A stretch of 55,646 bases of DNA from an uncultured Pelagibacteraceae bacterium (GTDB taxonomy: Bacteria; Pseudomonadota; Alphaproteobacteria; Pelagibacterales; Pelagibacteraceae), in NCBI GenBank assembly GCA_902595635.1, contig CACJQT010000009.1, positions 1-55,646 on the forward strand, written 5' to 3'. Made by a program: the position numbers and the translations under genes. Below the pieces are notes generated by a model that was given only the letters and a program-made list of their open reading frames with translations, made no database searches and was not told where the DNA came from. Shown here in pieces: positions 43,858 to 54,180 of the stretch. Within the stretch, counting starts at the first letter, position 1; every line of letters starts with the position of its first letter.

Positions 43858-44862
43858 ATGTTTAAAAAGTTTATTAATATTTTTATTTATATAATTTCTA
43901 TTTTTTTTATTACATTTAGTGTGGTTTCTGAGGAATTGAATATGAGAGAAATCTTAGAAATTATTCAAAAAGATCTTAGAACATTGGAAAGAGCAGTTTA
44001 TTCAGAGTCATTTCAGAAAAAAACTGGAGCAGAAACCTCTTTGTCAAATAAAGAAACAGAGGATGCTTTGACAAGACATTTATTAAAATTATCTGAAATA
44101 GAAAAACAATTTCAAAATTTGACTAACAAATTTGAGGAAATTAATTTTAAAGTAGACAAATTATCTTCTAGACTGTCCAAAACACAAGCTGATAACCAAT
44201 TAAGATTTCAAGATTTAGAAAACAATTCTAGCCTTGTTCAAAAAAATGAAATTAATGAACAAAATTTATTAACAAATGAAAATTCAGAGACAAATCTAGC
44301 CAGCAAAAAAATTATGCCAGGCACATCTCAACCTCAAGATTTAGGAACAATATCTTATAAAGATATGACAGACACAAGTGAGACACAAGCAATTAAATCT
44401 GTTGAGACAACTAAAACTATATTAACAGAAAATTTTATTAATGAGGAAAAAATTTTACCTGATGCATCTCCATTAGAACAATATGAATTTGCAACTAGCT
44501 TTTTAAAAGTTGGAGATTATAATATGGCAGAAAGAGCGTTTAGAGAATTTGTGGACACAAATCCAAATAATGATCTTTCTGGAAATGCACAATATTGGTA
44601 TGCAGAGACTTTTAGAATAAGACAGCTCTATACAGATGCAGCATCTGCTTATTTAGAAGGTTATCAAAAATATCCAAAGAGTGAAAAAGCACCTATTAAC
44701 CTTTTGAAGCTTGGTGTATCTTTAGTTCAAATAGGAGAGAAAGATCAGGGTTGCTTGATGATTGCTGGTGTTAAAAAACAGTATCCAAATGCTACTCAAT
44801 CAGTTCTTCAAAAAGCTAAATATGAAGAGAAAAAGTTTGAGTGTAGCAAAGAAAACTCTTAA
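43858..44862 (+). CDS. cpoB: Tol-Pal system protein CpoB (YbgF)
   Basis: This 334-residue periplasmic protein has a signal peptide (about residues 1-24, cleaved after a VVSEE region), a coiled coil (about 70-130) for trimerisation, and a C-terminal tetratricopeptide region (about 210-330) with EQYEFATSFLKVGDYNMAER, NAQYWYAETFRIRQLYTDAA and similar repeats. CpoB coordinates peptidoglycan synthesis with outer-membrane constriction. It is after the pal terminator and its 3' end overlaps tilS. Confidence 0.92.
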   Translation: MFKKFINIFIYIISIFFITFSVVSEELNMREILEIIQKDLRTLERAVYSESFQKKTGAETSLSNKETEDALTRHLLKLSEIEKQFQNLTNKFEEINFKVDKLSSRLSKTQADNQLRFQDLENNSSLVQKNEINEQNLLTNENSETNLASKKIMPGTSQPQDLGTISYKDMTDTSETQAIKSVETTKTILTENFINEEKILPDASPLEQYEFATSFLKVGDYNMAERAFREFVDTNPNNDLSGNAQYWYAETFRIRQLYTDAASAYLEGYQKYPKSEKAPINLLKLGVSLVQIGEKDQGCLMIAGVKKQYPNATQSVLQKAKYEEKKFECSKENS

Positions 44863-45874
44863 TTTTTACCTAACAAAATTAAAGGATCCCCAGGTAAGAA
44901 AATTATATAGCCTATTTTCAAAGAATCTCGCATCTATGGATTTGACCAATAAAAAGATTATGGTTGGGGTATCTGGTGGAGCTGACAGCTTAGCTGTTTT
45001 ATTTTTCTCTCAGTGCTACGCTTTAAAACATCATACTAAATTGTACCCTGTAATTATAGATCATAAAATAAGAAAAGAATCTACAATCGAAGCCAAAAAA
45101 TTGAGGTATAAACTTAAACAAAACTTTAAAATTAATTGTAAAATTCTATCAAAAAAAATTGTTAAAATTAATAAGAATATACAGTCTTATGCAAGAGACT
45201 TAAGATATGACTTATTTTTTGAAGAGTGCAATAAACAAAAAATAGACTATCTTATATTAGGCCATCATAAAGATGATCTAATTGAAAATTTTTTTATAAG
45301 ATTTCTGAGAGGCTCTGGTTTAAAAGGACTTGTTTCTTTTAACAAAAACGTAACAATTTATAATGGAATTAATGTTATTAGACCATTACTATCTATTTCA
45401 AAAAAAGATCTACTTAAAATAAATAAAAAAACTTTTGGATTTTTTATAGATGATCCCACAAATAATGATGATAAATTTTTAAGGAGTAGAATTAGAAAAC
45501 TTCTAATAAATTTAGATAAAGAAGGATTAAAGTTTGATAAATTCTATTTAACTTTAAAAAATTTGTCAAAAAGTGATCAAGTAATCGAATTTTATGTTGA
45601 TAAAAATATTTTAGAAAACTCAAAGTATTTTGAGAAAGATAAAAAAATAATATTAAACCAATCCTTTTTTAATAATCCTGAGGAAATTATTTTGAGAAGT
45701 ATTATACAAGTAATTAAACGTATTAGTTGGAAAAAAAACTATCCAAGAGGCAAAAAGGTGAATAGCCTTATAGATTCCATAAAGTTTTCAAACAAAAACG
45801 TGAAATTGACACTTTCTGGATGTATTATCGAAAAAATTCAAGATTCAGTCATTATTTACCAAGAAAAACGATAA
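44822..45874 (+). CDS. tilS: tRNA(Ile)-lysidine synthase
   Basis: This enzyme adds lysine to C34 of the tRNA-Ile that reads AUA. It has the PP-loop GVSGGADSLAVLFF, the HHKDDLIENFFIRFLRGSG stretch and the RPLLSISKKDL and FIDDPTNND motifs that identify TilS. The start is uncertain: ATG 44822 (41-base overlap with cpoB), TTG 44837 (26-base overlap), or ATG 44936, which would leave only about 8 residues before the PP-loop. I use 44822 because sequence ahead of the PP-loop in the family is typically about 30 residues or more. The gene leads into ftsH, a common alphaproteobacterial order. Confidence 0.9.
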   Translation: MKRKSLSVAKKTLNFYLTKLKDPQVRKLYSLFSKNLASMDLTNKKIMVGVSGGADSLAVLFFSQCYALKHHTKLYPVIIDHKIRKESTIEAKKLRYKLKQNFKINCKILSKKIVKINKNIQSYARDLRYDLFFEECNKQKIDYLILGHHKDDLIENFFIRFLRGSGLKGLVSFNKNVTIYNGINVIRPLLSISKKDLLKINKKTFGFFIDDPTNNDDKFLRSRIRKLLINLDKEGLKFDKFYLTLKNLSKSDQVIEFYVDKNILENSKYFEKDKKIILNQSFFNNPEEIILRSIIQVIKRISWKKNYPRGKKVNSLIDSIKFSNKNVKLTLSGCIIEKIQDSVIIYQEKR

Positions 45875-45895
45875 TTTTTTTGTTAAATGATCAAA

Positions 45896-45923
45896 TTGAC
45901 ACTTGTTAATTTACTAATAATTC
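45896..45923 (+). promoter_or_regulatory. Candidate promoter upstream of ftsH
   Basis: A perfect TTGACA (45896-45901) is followed after 16 bases by TAATTC (45918-45923), 15 bases before the ftsH ATG. The -35 is convincing and the -10 is weak. I saw no heat-shock-type (CCCCAT) box. Confidence 0.4.
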
Positions 45924-45938
45924 TTAATTTAATGATCT

Positions 45939-47831
45939 ATGAATTTTAAAAACTTAGCCATGTGGGGAATAATCGTTATTTTAACGATTGGTCTATATAA
46001 TATGTTTAAAAACCCACAAGGTTCGATTTCTCAAAAAAATAAAATTATTTTCTCAGAATTCTTAACCGAAGTCGATAATGGAAGAGTAGTTAAAGTAGAG
46101 ATACAAGGAAAAAATATAAAAGGGGTATTATCAAATGGAAATCAATTCACCACCTATGCTCCTGAAGACCCGAACTTAATCCAGAAATTAAGCGATAAAG
46201 GTGTAAGCATCTCAGCAAGTCCATTAGAGGAAAAAATGCCTTCATTATTAGGAATACTTCTTTCTTGGTTTCCAATGCTTTTATTGATTGCTGTTTGGAT
46301 TTTCTTTATGAGACAAATGCAAGGTGGAAAAGGTGGGGCAATGGGATTTGGAAGATCAAAAGCAAAAATGATGAATGAAGTAAAAGGTAAAGTTACTTTT
46401 AATGACGTTGCTGGTGTTGAGGAAGCTAAAGAGGAAGTAGAAGAAGTAGTTGAATTTTTAAAAGACCCAAGAAAGTTTAGCAGATTAGGTGGTAAGATAC
46501 CAAGAGGTTGTTTACTAGTGGGTCCCCCAGGAACTGGTAAGACTTTATTAGCAAGAGCAATTGCTGGAGAAGCTGGAGTTCCATTTTTCACTATATCTGG
46601 ATCAGATTTCGTTGAAATGTTTGTTGGTGTCGGAGCTTCGAGAGTTAGAGATATGTTTGAACAAGGTAAAAAACATTCTCCGTGTATAATATTCATTGAT
46701 GAGATTGATGCAGTAGGAAGAAGCAGAGGAGCAGGTCTTGGTGGAGGAAATGATGAAAGAGAGCAAACGCTTAATCAGTTATTAGTTGAGATGGATGGTT
46801 TTGATACTAATGAAGGTGTAATTATTATTGCTGCAACTAATAGACCAGATGTATTAGATCCAGCTCTTTTAAGACCAGGAAGATTTGACAGACAGGTTGT
46901 TGTCTCTAATCCAGATCTAATCGGTAGAGAGAAAATTTTAAAAGTACATGCAAAGAAAATATCAATGGCACCCGATGTTAATCTAAGAACAGTAGCTAGA
47001 GGAACACCTGGATTTTCTGGTGCAGATTTAGCAAATCTTGTAAACGAGGCAGCATTGCTAGCTGCAAGAAAAAACAAAAGAATTGTGACATATCAGGAAT
47101 TTGAAGAAGCTAAAGATAAAGTAATGATGGGGTCTGAAAGAAGATCTATGGTAATGTCAGAGGAAGAGAAAAAATTAACTGCTTACCATGAAGCTGGACA
47201 TGCAATTGTAACAATAAATGAAAAAGCCGCTTATCCTATACATAAAGCAACAATAATACCAAGAGGAAGAGCCTTAGGAATGGTTATGCAATTACCTGAA
47301 AGGGATGAAGTTTCTCAAACAAGAGAACAACTTCATGCACAAATGGCTATAGCAATGGGCGGAAGAGTTGCGGAAGAAATAATTTTTGGAGATGACAAAG
47401 TAACTACTGGAGCAGCAAGCGATATTGAACAGGCAACTAAAAGAGCACGAGCCATGGTTATGAGAGCTGGATTAAGTAAAGAAATGGGACCAGTTGCTTA
47501 TGGTGAAAACGAAGAAGAAGTATTTTTAGGAAGGTCTGTTGCAAGACAGCAAAATATGTCTGAGGAAACAGCTAGAAAAGTTGATAGCGAAATTAGAAAA
47601 TTTGTTGATATGGGTTACGAGAGAGCAAGAAAAGTATTGACTGAAAAAATTGATGATCTGCATAAACTAGCAAAAGCCTTGCTTACTTATGAAACTTTAA
47701 CAGGTGCTGAAATTGAAGATTTAATAAATAAAAATATATATCCTAAGAATAAAGAAGATCTCAAAGTTGAAGATGATGATCAAAGCTCAGCACTTGGTTC
47801 AATGGGCCTAAAACCAAAGATAGTGCACTAA
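45939..47831 (+). CDS. ftsH: ATP-dependent zinc metalloprotease FtsH
   Basis: This 630-residue inner-membrane AAA+ protease has two transmembrane helices (about 7-23 and 103-123) around a periplasmic domain. The AAA module has Walker A GPPGTGKT at 195-202, Walker [12 protein letters not shown] and the second region of homology. The protease domain has zinc-site HEAGH at about 417-421. It degrades unassembled membrane proteins and, in other bacteria, the heat-shock sigma factor RpoH, which is encoded at the right end of this window. Confidence 0.98.
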   Translation: MNFKNLAMWGIIVILTIGLYNMFKNPQGSISQKNKIIFSEFLTEVDNGRVVKVEIQGKNIKGVLSNGNQFTTYAPEDPNLIQKLSDKGVSISASPLEEKMPSLLGILLSWFPMLLLIAVWIFFMRQMQGGKGGAMGFGRSKAKMMNEVKGKVTFNDVAGVEEAKEEVEEVVEFLKDPRKFSRLGGKIPRGCLLVGPPGTGKTLLARAIAGEAGVPFFTISGSDFVEMFVGVGASRVRDMFEQGKKHSPCIIFIDEIDAVGRSRGAGLGGGNDEREQTLNQLLVEMDGFDTNEGVIIIAATNRPDVLDPALLRPGRFDRQVVVSNPDLIGREKILKVHAKKISMAPDVNLRTVARGTPGFSGADLANLVNEAALLAARKNKRIVTYQEFEEAKDKVMMGSERRSMVMSEEEKKLTAYHEAGHAIVTINEKAAYPIHKATIIPRGRALGMVMQLPERDEVSQTREQLHAQMAIAMGGRVAEEIIFGDDKVTTGAASDIEQATKRARAMVMRAGLSKEMGPVAYGENEEEVFLGRSVARQQNMSEETARKVDSEIRKFVDMGYERARKVLTEKIDDLHKLAKALLTYETLTGAEIEDLINKNIYPKNKEDLKVEDDDQSSALGSMGLKPKIVH

Positions 47832-47837
47832 GCGTTA

Positions 47838-48887
47838 ATGAATAAATATTACACTAGAGCGTGTAATTTTTATTACGGAACAACATCAAAAACATACATA
47901 AAAAAAAAAAAATCTATTCCTCTCAACGGTTACAATCATATTTCTTTTGATAAATTAGAAATCATTGACAGAAAAAAAAACAAAATAATCAATATTAAAG
48001 ATATTAGTAAACTTTCAACTAAATTAAAAAAAAAAGTTTATAGAGATTTAAAAAATATAAAAAAAAAGAAAATTTTTAAACAAATAAATCTATCAGATAT
48101 CCCTATTTTGATGGGCATAGTTAATTTAACTCCAGATAGTTTCTCAGATGGTGGCAAATATAATAAAAAAAATTTAGCGTTAAAACATGTAAATAACTTA
48201 TTATCAAATGGCGCAAAGATAATAGACGTTGGTGGAGAGTCTACAAGACCAGGAGCAAAAGATATTAATCCTAGAAAAGAATGGGATAGAATAAAGTTTA
48301 TCTTAAAAATTTTAAAAAATAAAAAAAGTTTTGTTTCATTAGATACTAGAAAAAGTTTTGTTATGAAGAATGCCTCTAAAATAAAAGTAGATCTTATAAA
48401 TGATGTTTCTGGACTAAGTTATGATCCTGAGACTATAAATTATTTAAAAAAAACAAAAAAACCTTTTGTCATTCATCACATGAAAGGAACACCAAAAAAT
48501 ATGCAATTAAAACCATCTTACAATAATGTATTGCTTGATATTTATGATTTCTTTGAAAATAAATTAAAATATTTAAGAAACAAAGGTATTAAGCATAATA
48601 ATATTATATTAGATCCAGGTATCGGATTTGGAAAAAATTTGAAACATAATATTACTCTTTTAAAGAATATTTCTATTTTTCATTCACTAGGCCTTCCTGT
48701 AATGTTGGGCTTGTCTAGAAAAAGATTTATTAAGGACATTTCAAGAGAAAATGATACTAAAGAAAGGATTGGTGGAACTGTATCTTCATGTATTCAAGCA
48801 TACCTTCAAGGAGTTCAAATTCTAAGGGTTCATGATATTAAAGAAATTAATCAAGCATTTAAAGTATTTAAAAAATTACAAAACTAA
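47838..48887 (+). CDS. folP: Dihydropteroate synthase
   Basis: This 349-residue TIM-barrel enzyme condenses p-aminobenzoate with dihydropterin pyrophosphate in folate synthesis. The core starts at about residue 90 with GIVNLTPDSFSDGGKY, then IDVGGESTRPGA, DLINDVSG, and IILDPGIGFGK. The first ~90 residues are a basic extension absent from enteric FolP. An A13 run lies in that extension (47900-47912). The gene is 6 bases after ftsH and 2 bases before glmM, the familiar ftsH-folP-glmM order. Confidence 0.93.
   Translation: MNKYYTRACNFYYGTTSKTYIKKKKSIPLNGYNHISFDKLEIIDRKKNKIINIKDISKLSTKLKKKVYRDLKNIKKKKIFKQINLSDIPILMGIVNLTPDSFSDGGKYNKKNLALKHVNNLLSNGAKIIDVGGESTRPGAKDINPRKEWDRIKFILKILKNKKSFVSLDTRKSFVMKNASKIKVDLINDVSGLSYDPETINYLKKTKKPFVIHHMKGTPKNMQLKPSYNNVLLDIYDFFENKLKYLRNKGIKHNNIILDPGIGFGKNLKHNITLLKNISIFHSLGLPVMLGLSRKRFIKDISRENDTKERIGGTVSSCIQAYLQGVQILRVHDIKEINQAFKVFKKLQN
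47900..47912 (+). repeat. Poly(A) tract, 13 bases, inside folP
   Basis: Thirteen adenines encode four lysines in the basic N-terminal extension. It shows that long poly(A) tracts occur in conserved genes as well as in the surface-glycan island. Confidence 0.95.
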
Positions 48888-48889
48888 AA

Positions 48890-50221
48890 ATGATTAAAAA
48901 ATATTTTGGAACAGATGGAATTAGAGGAAAAGTTAATGGATCTAAAATAAATGGAGAAATGTTTTTCAAATTTGGCTTAGCAGCGGGAACATACTTTAAA
49001 AATTTAAAAAAAAGTAAACAAACAGCAATTATTGCAAAAGACACTAGATTATCAGGTTATACGCTTGAACCAGCTTTAGTGTCTGGATTGGCATCAGCAG
49101 GAATGCATATTTATACTTTGGGACCCCTTCCAACAAATGGTTTAGCAATGCTAACAAAAAAAATGAGAGCTAATATGGGTATAATGATTACTGCATCTCA
49201 TAATCCATATCACGACAATGGATTAAAGTTATTTGGACCTGATGGACTTAAATTATCTGATAGAATTGAGAAGAAAATTGAAAAACTAATAGACTCAAAG
49301 ATTACTAAAAATCTATCAAAACCAATAGAATTGGGGAGAGTTAAAAGATTAGAGGATGCTAACGATAGCTATATTAAAATATTAAAACAAAATTTCCCAT
49401 CCTCATTTAGTTTAAAAGGTATCAAAATTGCTTTAGACTGTGCCAACGGAGCTGGCTACAAAGCTGGTCCAGCTTTATTTAAATCATTAGGTGCTAAAGT
49501 ATATGACACAGGCACATCTCCCAATGGTTTAAATATAAATCTCAAATCCGGATCTACTTACCCAAGTAAAATTTGTCAAATGACAAAAAAAAATAAAGCT
49601 CATATAGGTATTTCATTGGATGGAGATGCTGACAGAATAATTGTCTGTGATGAAAAAGGAAAGATTATTGATGGAGATAAAATTCTTGCAATGTTAGGTG
49701 AGAGATGGAAAAGAAAAAAAATTTTAAAAGGAGGTGTCATTGGTACATTAATGTCAAATTATGGTTTAGAAATTTTTTTTAAAAACAATGGAATTAAATT
49801 TTTAAGGTCAGATGTGGGAGATAGATATGTAAAAGAAAAAATGAAAAAAAATAAATTTAATTTAGGTGGGGAACAGTCTGGCCATATAATTCTTGGAAAG
49901 TTTGCAACAACTGGTGATGGTTTATTAGTTGCACTAGAAATCCTTTTTTCTTTAAGAAAAACAAAAAAAGCAAGCGAGCTTTTTAACAAATTTAAACCCA
50001 CCCCTCAAATATTAGAAAATGTAGAGGTTAAAGATAAATCAATTATTAATTCGCCAAAATGCAAAAAAGCAATTAACGAAGCAAATAAAATAATTAAAAA
50101 TAGAGGTAGAATTTTGGTTAGAAAATCTGGTACTGAACCAAAAATAAGAATTATGAGCGAGTCAGAGAATTCAAATTTAAATAAAATGTGTGTTAACATA
50201 ATTAAAAAATCTATTCAGTAA
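48890..50221 (+). CDS. glmM: Phosphoglucosamine mutase
   Basis: This 443-residue enzyme interconverts glucosamine-6-phosphate and glucosamine-1-phosphate for peptidoglycan and lipid A precursors. It has KYFGTDGIRGKVN, the phosphoserine loop MITASHNPYHDNGLK, metal-binding SLDGDADRII, sugar-binding GGEQSGHII and phosphate-binding RKSGTEPKIRIM, all in order. It follows folP directly and is followed by thiD one base after the stop. Confidence 0.97.
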   Translation: MIKKYFGTDGIRGKVNGSKINGEMFFKFGLAAGTYFKNLKKSKQTAIIAKDTRLSGYTLEPALVSGLASAGMHIYTLGPLPTNGLAMLTKKMRANMGIMITASHNPYHDNGLKLFGPDGLKLSDRIEKKIEKLIDSKITKNLSKPIELGRVKRLEDANDSYIKILKQNFPSSFSLKGIKIALDCANGAGYKAGPALFKSLGAKVYDTGTSPNGLNINLKSGSTYPSKICQMTKKNKAHIGISLDGDADRIIVCDEKGKIIDGDKILAMLGERWKRKKILKGGVIGTLMSNYGLEIFFKNNGIKFLRSDVGDRYVKEKMKKNKFNLGGEQSGHIILGKFATTGDGLLVALEILFSLRKTKKASELFNKFKPTPQILENVEVKDKSIINSPKCKKAINEANKIIKNRGRILVRKSGTEPKIRIMSESENSNLNKMCVNIIKKSIQ

Positions 50222-50222
50222 A

Positions 50223-51035
50223 TTGAAAATCAAATCTAAAATATTAATTATTGCAGGATCAGACTCCTCTGGAGGAGCGGGCATCCAAGCAGATATTAAA
50301 TCAGTTACTTCCCTTGGCTCTTTCGCTATGACAGCAATAACAGCAGTTACAGCTCAGAATACTACTGGTGTAATGTCTATAATACCAATGCGTGGTAAAG
50401 AAATTTCTAATCAAATTGAATTTACCTCAAAAGATATCAGGCCAGATTCAGTAAAGATAGGAATGCTGCATTCTACTGAGGTTATAAATTCAGTATTAAA
50501 ATCAATAAAAAAATCAAAATTAAAAAAAATAATATTAGATCCTGTCATGGTGGCTAAAGGTGGAACCAAGCTTATAGACAATAAAGCAATTTTAGTATTG
50601 AAAAAAAAACTAATAAAAAAAGTTGATTTAATAACACCAAATATTCCTGAAGCAGAAATACTAACAAAAATAAAAATTAAATCTATAAAGGATATGAAAA
50701 ATGCTGCTAAAATATTATTAGATTTAGGTGCTAAGAATGTTTTAATTAAAGGTGGTCATTTAAGCTCTAAAAACTTAAAAGATATTTTTGTAAATAAAAA
50801 AGAAACTGCAATATTTGTTAATAAAAAAATTTACACAAAAAATACTCACGGAACTGGTTGTACATTATCAAGTGCAATTGCAACATATTATGGATGTGGA
50901 AAAACTCTAAAGAAATCTTGTGAGTTAGGTATTAGATATGTAAACAATGCCATTAAGACAAGACCAAACTTTGGAAAAGGAAATGGACCAATTAACCATT
51001 TAAATAGTTTTACTATAGATAAGAAATTTAGATGA
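50223..51035 (+). CDS. thiD: Hydroxymethylpyrimidine/phosphomethylpyrimidine kinase
   Basis: This 270-residue ribokinase-fold enzyme phosphorylates HMP in two steps for thiamine synthesis. Motifs are [19 protein letters not shown] at the N-terminus, [14 protein letters not shown] and the anion hole [14 protein letters not shown] at the C-terminus. The start is TTG at 50223, one base after the glmM stop; no ATG lies nearby that would keep the first strand. It overlaps purA by 4 bases. It fits the SAR11 habit of importing HMP and finishing thiamine with thiD and thiE. Confidence 0.93.
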   Translation: MKIKSKILIIAGSDSSGGAGIQADIKSVTSLGSFAMTAITAVTAQNTTGVMSIIPMRGKEISNQIEFTSKDIRPDSVKIGMLHSTEVINSVLKSIKKSKLKKIILDPVMVAKGGTKLIDNKAILVLKKKLIKKVDLITPNIPEAEILTKIKIKSIKDMKNAAKILLDLGAKNVLIKGGHLSSKNLKDIFVNKKETAIFVNKKIYTKNTHGTGCTLSSAIATYYGCGKTLKKSCELGIRYVNNAIKTRPNFGKGNGPINHLNSFTIDKKFR

Positions 51036-52321
51036 ATAATGTAGTTGTTGTTGGATCGCAGTGGGGAGATGAAGGAAAAGGTAAGATAGTTGATTGGTTA
51101 TCAAGCCAAGCAGACGTAGTTGTAAGATTCCAAGGAGGACATAATGCTGGTCATACCTTAGTCATAGATGGTGTTACTTATAAACTGAGATTGTTACCAT
51201 CTGGGATTGTCAGAAAAAATAAAATTTCTATTATAGGAAATGGAGTTGTAGTAGATCCATGGGCGTTGCTAGATGAAATCGAGGAAGCTAAATCTAAAGC
51301 TGTAGAAATCAATGAAAATAATCTGATTTTATCTGAGGCTGCCACACTAATTTTACCATTTCACAGAGAGATGGATGAAATAAGGGAAGATACTGCTGGT
51401 AAATCAAAAATTGGAACTACAAGAAGAGGAATTGGTCCAGCTTATGAAGATAAAGTTGGACGAAGATCTATAAGAGTAATGGACCTTGTATCCAAAAAAA
51501 ATCTTGAAAATAGATTAGCTGTGGTTTTAGAACATCATAATGCTATCAGAAAGGGATTGGGTAAGCCAATATATGAAAAAGATAAACTAGTTGAGGACTT
51601 ATTAAAAATAGCCCCAAATATATTAAAATATTCAGCTCCTGTTTGGAGAAAGATAGATCAATTTAAATCAGAAAATAAAAAAATATTATTTGAAGGAGCT
51701 CAAGGAATATTACTTGATGTGGATCATGGGACATATCCATATGTAACTTCATCTAATACAGTAGCAGCTTCAGCAGCAACAGGATCTGGATGCGGTCCAA
51801 ATTCAATAAATTATGTGTTAGGAATTACAAAAGCATATACAACAAGGGTAGGTGAAGGACCTTTCCCAACAGAATTAACAGATGATATTGGTAATCATTT
51901 AGGTGAAAAGGGATATGAATTTGGAACTGTAACTAGTAGAAAAAGAAGATGTGGCTGGTTTGATGGAGTTCTAGTGAGACAAACTATAAAGATTTCAGGC
52001 ATTAATGGTATAGCATTAACAAAATTAGATGTATTAGACGAACTTGATGAAATAAATCTTTGCGTAGCTTACGAACTAAATGGAAAAGAAATAGATTATT
52101 TCCCTGCTGCCGTTGAAGATCAATTAAATGTCAAACCAGTATATAAAACATTCAAAGGCTGGAAATCTAAAACCCAAGGTATTAAAAAATTTGATGATTT
52201 ACCTAATAATGCAAAAATTTATGTAAAAGCTATTGAAGAGTTTATTGAGACGAAAATATCCAGTATTTCAACAAGCCCAGAGAGAAAAGATACTATTCTT
52301 TTAATAGATCCATTTAATTAA
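51032..52321 (+). CDS. purA: Adenylosuccinate synthetase
   Basis: This 429-residue GTP-dependent enzyme joins IMP and aspartate toward AMP. The P-loop is [16 protein letters not shown], followed by [39 protein letters not shown] and [10 protein letters not shown]. Its start overlaps the end of thiD by 4 bases. It is the last housekeeping gene before the autotransporter-like gene. Confidence 0.98.
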   Translation: MNNVVVVGSQWGDEGKGKIVDWLSSQADVVVRFQGGHNAGHTLVIDGVTYKLRLLPSGIVRKNKISIIGNGVVVDPWALLDEIEEAKSKAVEINENNLILSEAATLILPFHREMDEIREDTAGKSKIGTTRRGIGPAYEDKVGRRSIRVMDLVSKKNLENRLAVVLEHHNAIRKGLGKPIYEKDKLVEDLLKIAPNILKYSAPVWRKIDQFKSENKKILFEGAQGILLDVDHGTYPYVTSSNTVAASAATGSGCGPNSINYVLGITKAYTTRVGEGPFPTELTDDIGNHLGEKGYEFGTVTSRKRRCGWFDGVLVRQTIKISGINGIALTKLDVLDELDEINLCVAYELNGKEIDYFPAAVEDQLNVKPVYKTFKGWKSKTQGIKKFDDLPNNAKIYVKAIEEFIETKISSISTSPERKDTILLIDPFN

Positions 52322-52369
52322 TATTAGAATTAATTTAATTAACTATAAAATCCATCATATACTAGTAAT

Positions 52370-54175
52370 ATGATCAATAAATATATTCACATATTTATTA
52401 TTTTTTTTGTTATTTTAATCAATCCTAAGCACGTATTCGCTGTTGATTTATCATCAACTACACCTGCAGATAATGCAACACAGATTGCAGTGAATACCGG
52501 AATAGAACTCGTGTGGCTAGCATCAGGGTCTGTATCTGCAAATAACGGAAATGTAATTTTAAAAAAAACATCAGATGACAGTACTGTTGAAACTTTTTCA
52601 ACTAATGGAATGTTTTTAGCTATGAGTCTGTCTGCTCCGGCAACAGTTACAGCTACATTTTCTTTATCATCAAATTTAGATGAGGATACTGAATATTATA
52701 TCCTAGTAGATAGTTCAGCATTTAATAATTTTGATGGTATTTCAAGTAAAACAGAATTAAATTTTAAAACAGTAGATAATAATAATCCCACTTTAACATC
52801 TACTTCGCCATCTGATGATACATCTAATGTTAGTGTATCATCAAATATAGTTCTTACATTTAATGAAGCTGTAGATGCCGAAAGTGGAAATATTGATATA
52901 ATAAATACATCAACAGGCGAAGCGATAGAGATTGATGTAACAGGATCTTTATTATCTGGAAGTGGAACAACTGAAATTACTATTAATCCATCATCTGACT
53001 TAGAAAATGACACATCCTATCACGTAAAAATAGACTCAACAGCATTTGATGATGCAGTTGGAAACTCTTACGCTGGTATTTCAAACACAACAACTTTAAA
53101 TTTTACTACTGCAAAAGGACAAATTTTTAACGATACTGTAAAAACTTTAGTAAAAAATCAAACAACAGCTTCAATTCAATCAATGACACAGTCATTAAAT
53201 AGAGTAAATAGTCGATTAAATTTTATAAGACCAATTCAAAATAGCAACACTTCAAAAAATAAAATAGCATTAAATTTTAACGACCCGTATGCAAACAAAT
53301 TAGTTGATGCTTTAACCGCCAACTTAATAAAATACGAAAAAAAACAGAGAAAATTTGCTTTTTGGAGTGAAGGTAATCTTTCTTTTGGTAGAATAAACAA
53401 TAAAGGTAAAGACTTAGGTCAAGATCTTAGCACCAAAGGTTTTACAGTAGGATTTGATAAAAAAATTACAGATCTAAAAACTATAGGTTTAGCATTAAAT
53501 CAATCTGAGCAAGAAACTCAAATTGGAAGTAATGATGCACATATGGATGCAACAGCAAAATCTTTATTAATCTATGGAAGCAACCAATTTTTTGAAAATC
53601 GATATTTCGAGGCTGCCATTGGATTTGGAGAAACAGAAATCGATATCAATAGAAAAGTATCTGGAGGAAATAATAAAGGCCTTAGAGATGGAAAACAATT
53701 ATTTGGAAGCTTCACTTACTTGTACGAACCATTAGAACAAAAAGAAAATAAAAACTTAAATTACTATTCTAGGATAGATTTGGGTTATACGAAATTAGAT
53801 GATTACATTGAAAGTGGTGATGGTGATTCAATTAATTACAATGATCAAAATATAAAAAGTTCGTCATTATCTTTTGGATTTAATTTTTCAAATATATTAG
53901 AGATAGATCAAGGATTTATTACACCTTTGATACAGTTTGAAATTGGTAAAAATAAAACAATAAATTCACTATCAGAAGCTTATTATGTAAATGATTCTTC
54001 AACTATTTATGCTAATGCAATATCTGATCAAAATACATCACATGCAAAGCTAACCCTTGGAATAGGGGCTACGTTGGAAGATGGTTTAAATATAAGTTTC
54101 ATGGTCGATCATTATAGAAATGATAACGAAGCATTTAATACCAGTTTAACTGCAAATATTAGAAAAGAATTTTAA
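52370..54175 (+). CDS. Autotransporter-like outer-membrane protein with Ig-like (Big_5/SwmB-like) repeats
   Basis: This 601-residue protein has a signal peptide with likely cleavage after HVFA (residue 24). Two Ig-like repeats follow, at about 26-135 and 138-245, with paired motifs such as TEYYILVDSSAFNNFDG and TSYHVKIDSTAFDDAVG. A linker follows, and then a C-terminal region (about 320-601) of alternating aromatic-hydrophobic strands that begins FAFWSEGNLSFGR and ends with phenylalanine, as expected for an autotransporter barrel. The passenger is short and lacks the usual beta-helix. Its function is unknown; surface adhesion or structural roles are possible. It is not a known partner of its neighbours. 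Confidence 0.8.
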   Translation: MINKYIHIFIIFFVILINPKHVFAVDLSSTTPADNATQIAVNTGIELVWLASGSVSANNGNVILKKTSDDSTVETFSTNGMFLAMSLSAPATVTATFSLSSNLDEDTEYYILVDSSAFNNFDGISSKTELNFKTVDNNNPTLTSTSPSDDTSNVSVSSNIVLTFNEAVDAESGNIDIINTSTGEAIEIDVTGSLLSGSGTTEITINPSSDLENDTSYHVKIDSTAFDDAVGNSYAGISNTTTLNFTTAKGQIFNDTVKTLVKNQTTASIQSMTQSLNRVNSRLNFIRPIQNSNTSKNKIALNFNDPYANKLVDALTANLIKYEKKQRKFAFWSEGNLSFGRINNKGKDLGQDLSTKGFTVGFDKKITDLKTIGLALNQSEQETQIGSNDAHMDATAKSLLIYGSNQFFENRYFEAAIGFGETEIDINRKVSGGNNKGLRDGKQLFGSFTYLYEPLEQKENKNLNYYSRIDLGYTKLDDYIESGDGDSINYNDQNIKSSSLSFGFNFSNILEIDQGFITPLIQFEIGKNKTINSLSEAYYVNDSSTIYANAISDQNTSHAKLTLGIGATLEDGLNISFMVDHYRNDNEAFNTSLTANIRKEF

Positions 54176-54180
54176 TTAGC

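Noticed and set aside
44762..44862. Earlier start of tilS inside cpoB
   Set aside because: It would overlap cpoB by about 100 bases and add a segment with no family likeness.
46154..47077. Long open frames on the strand opposite ftsH
   Set aside because: They mirror the codon pattern of ftsH and show no recognised motif or start signal.
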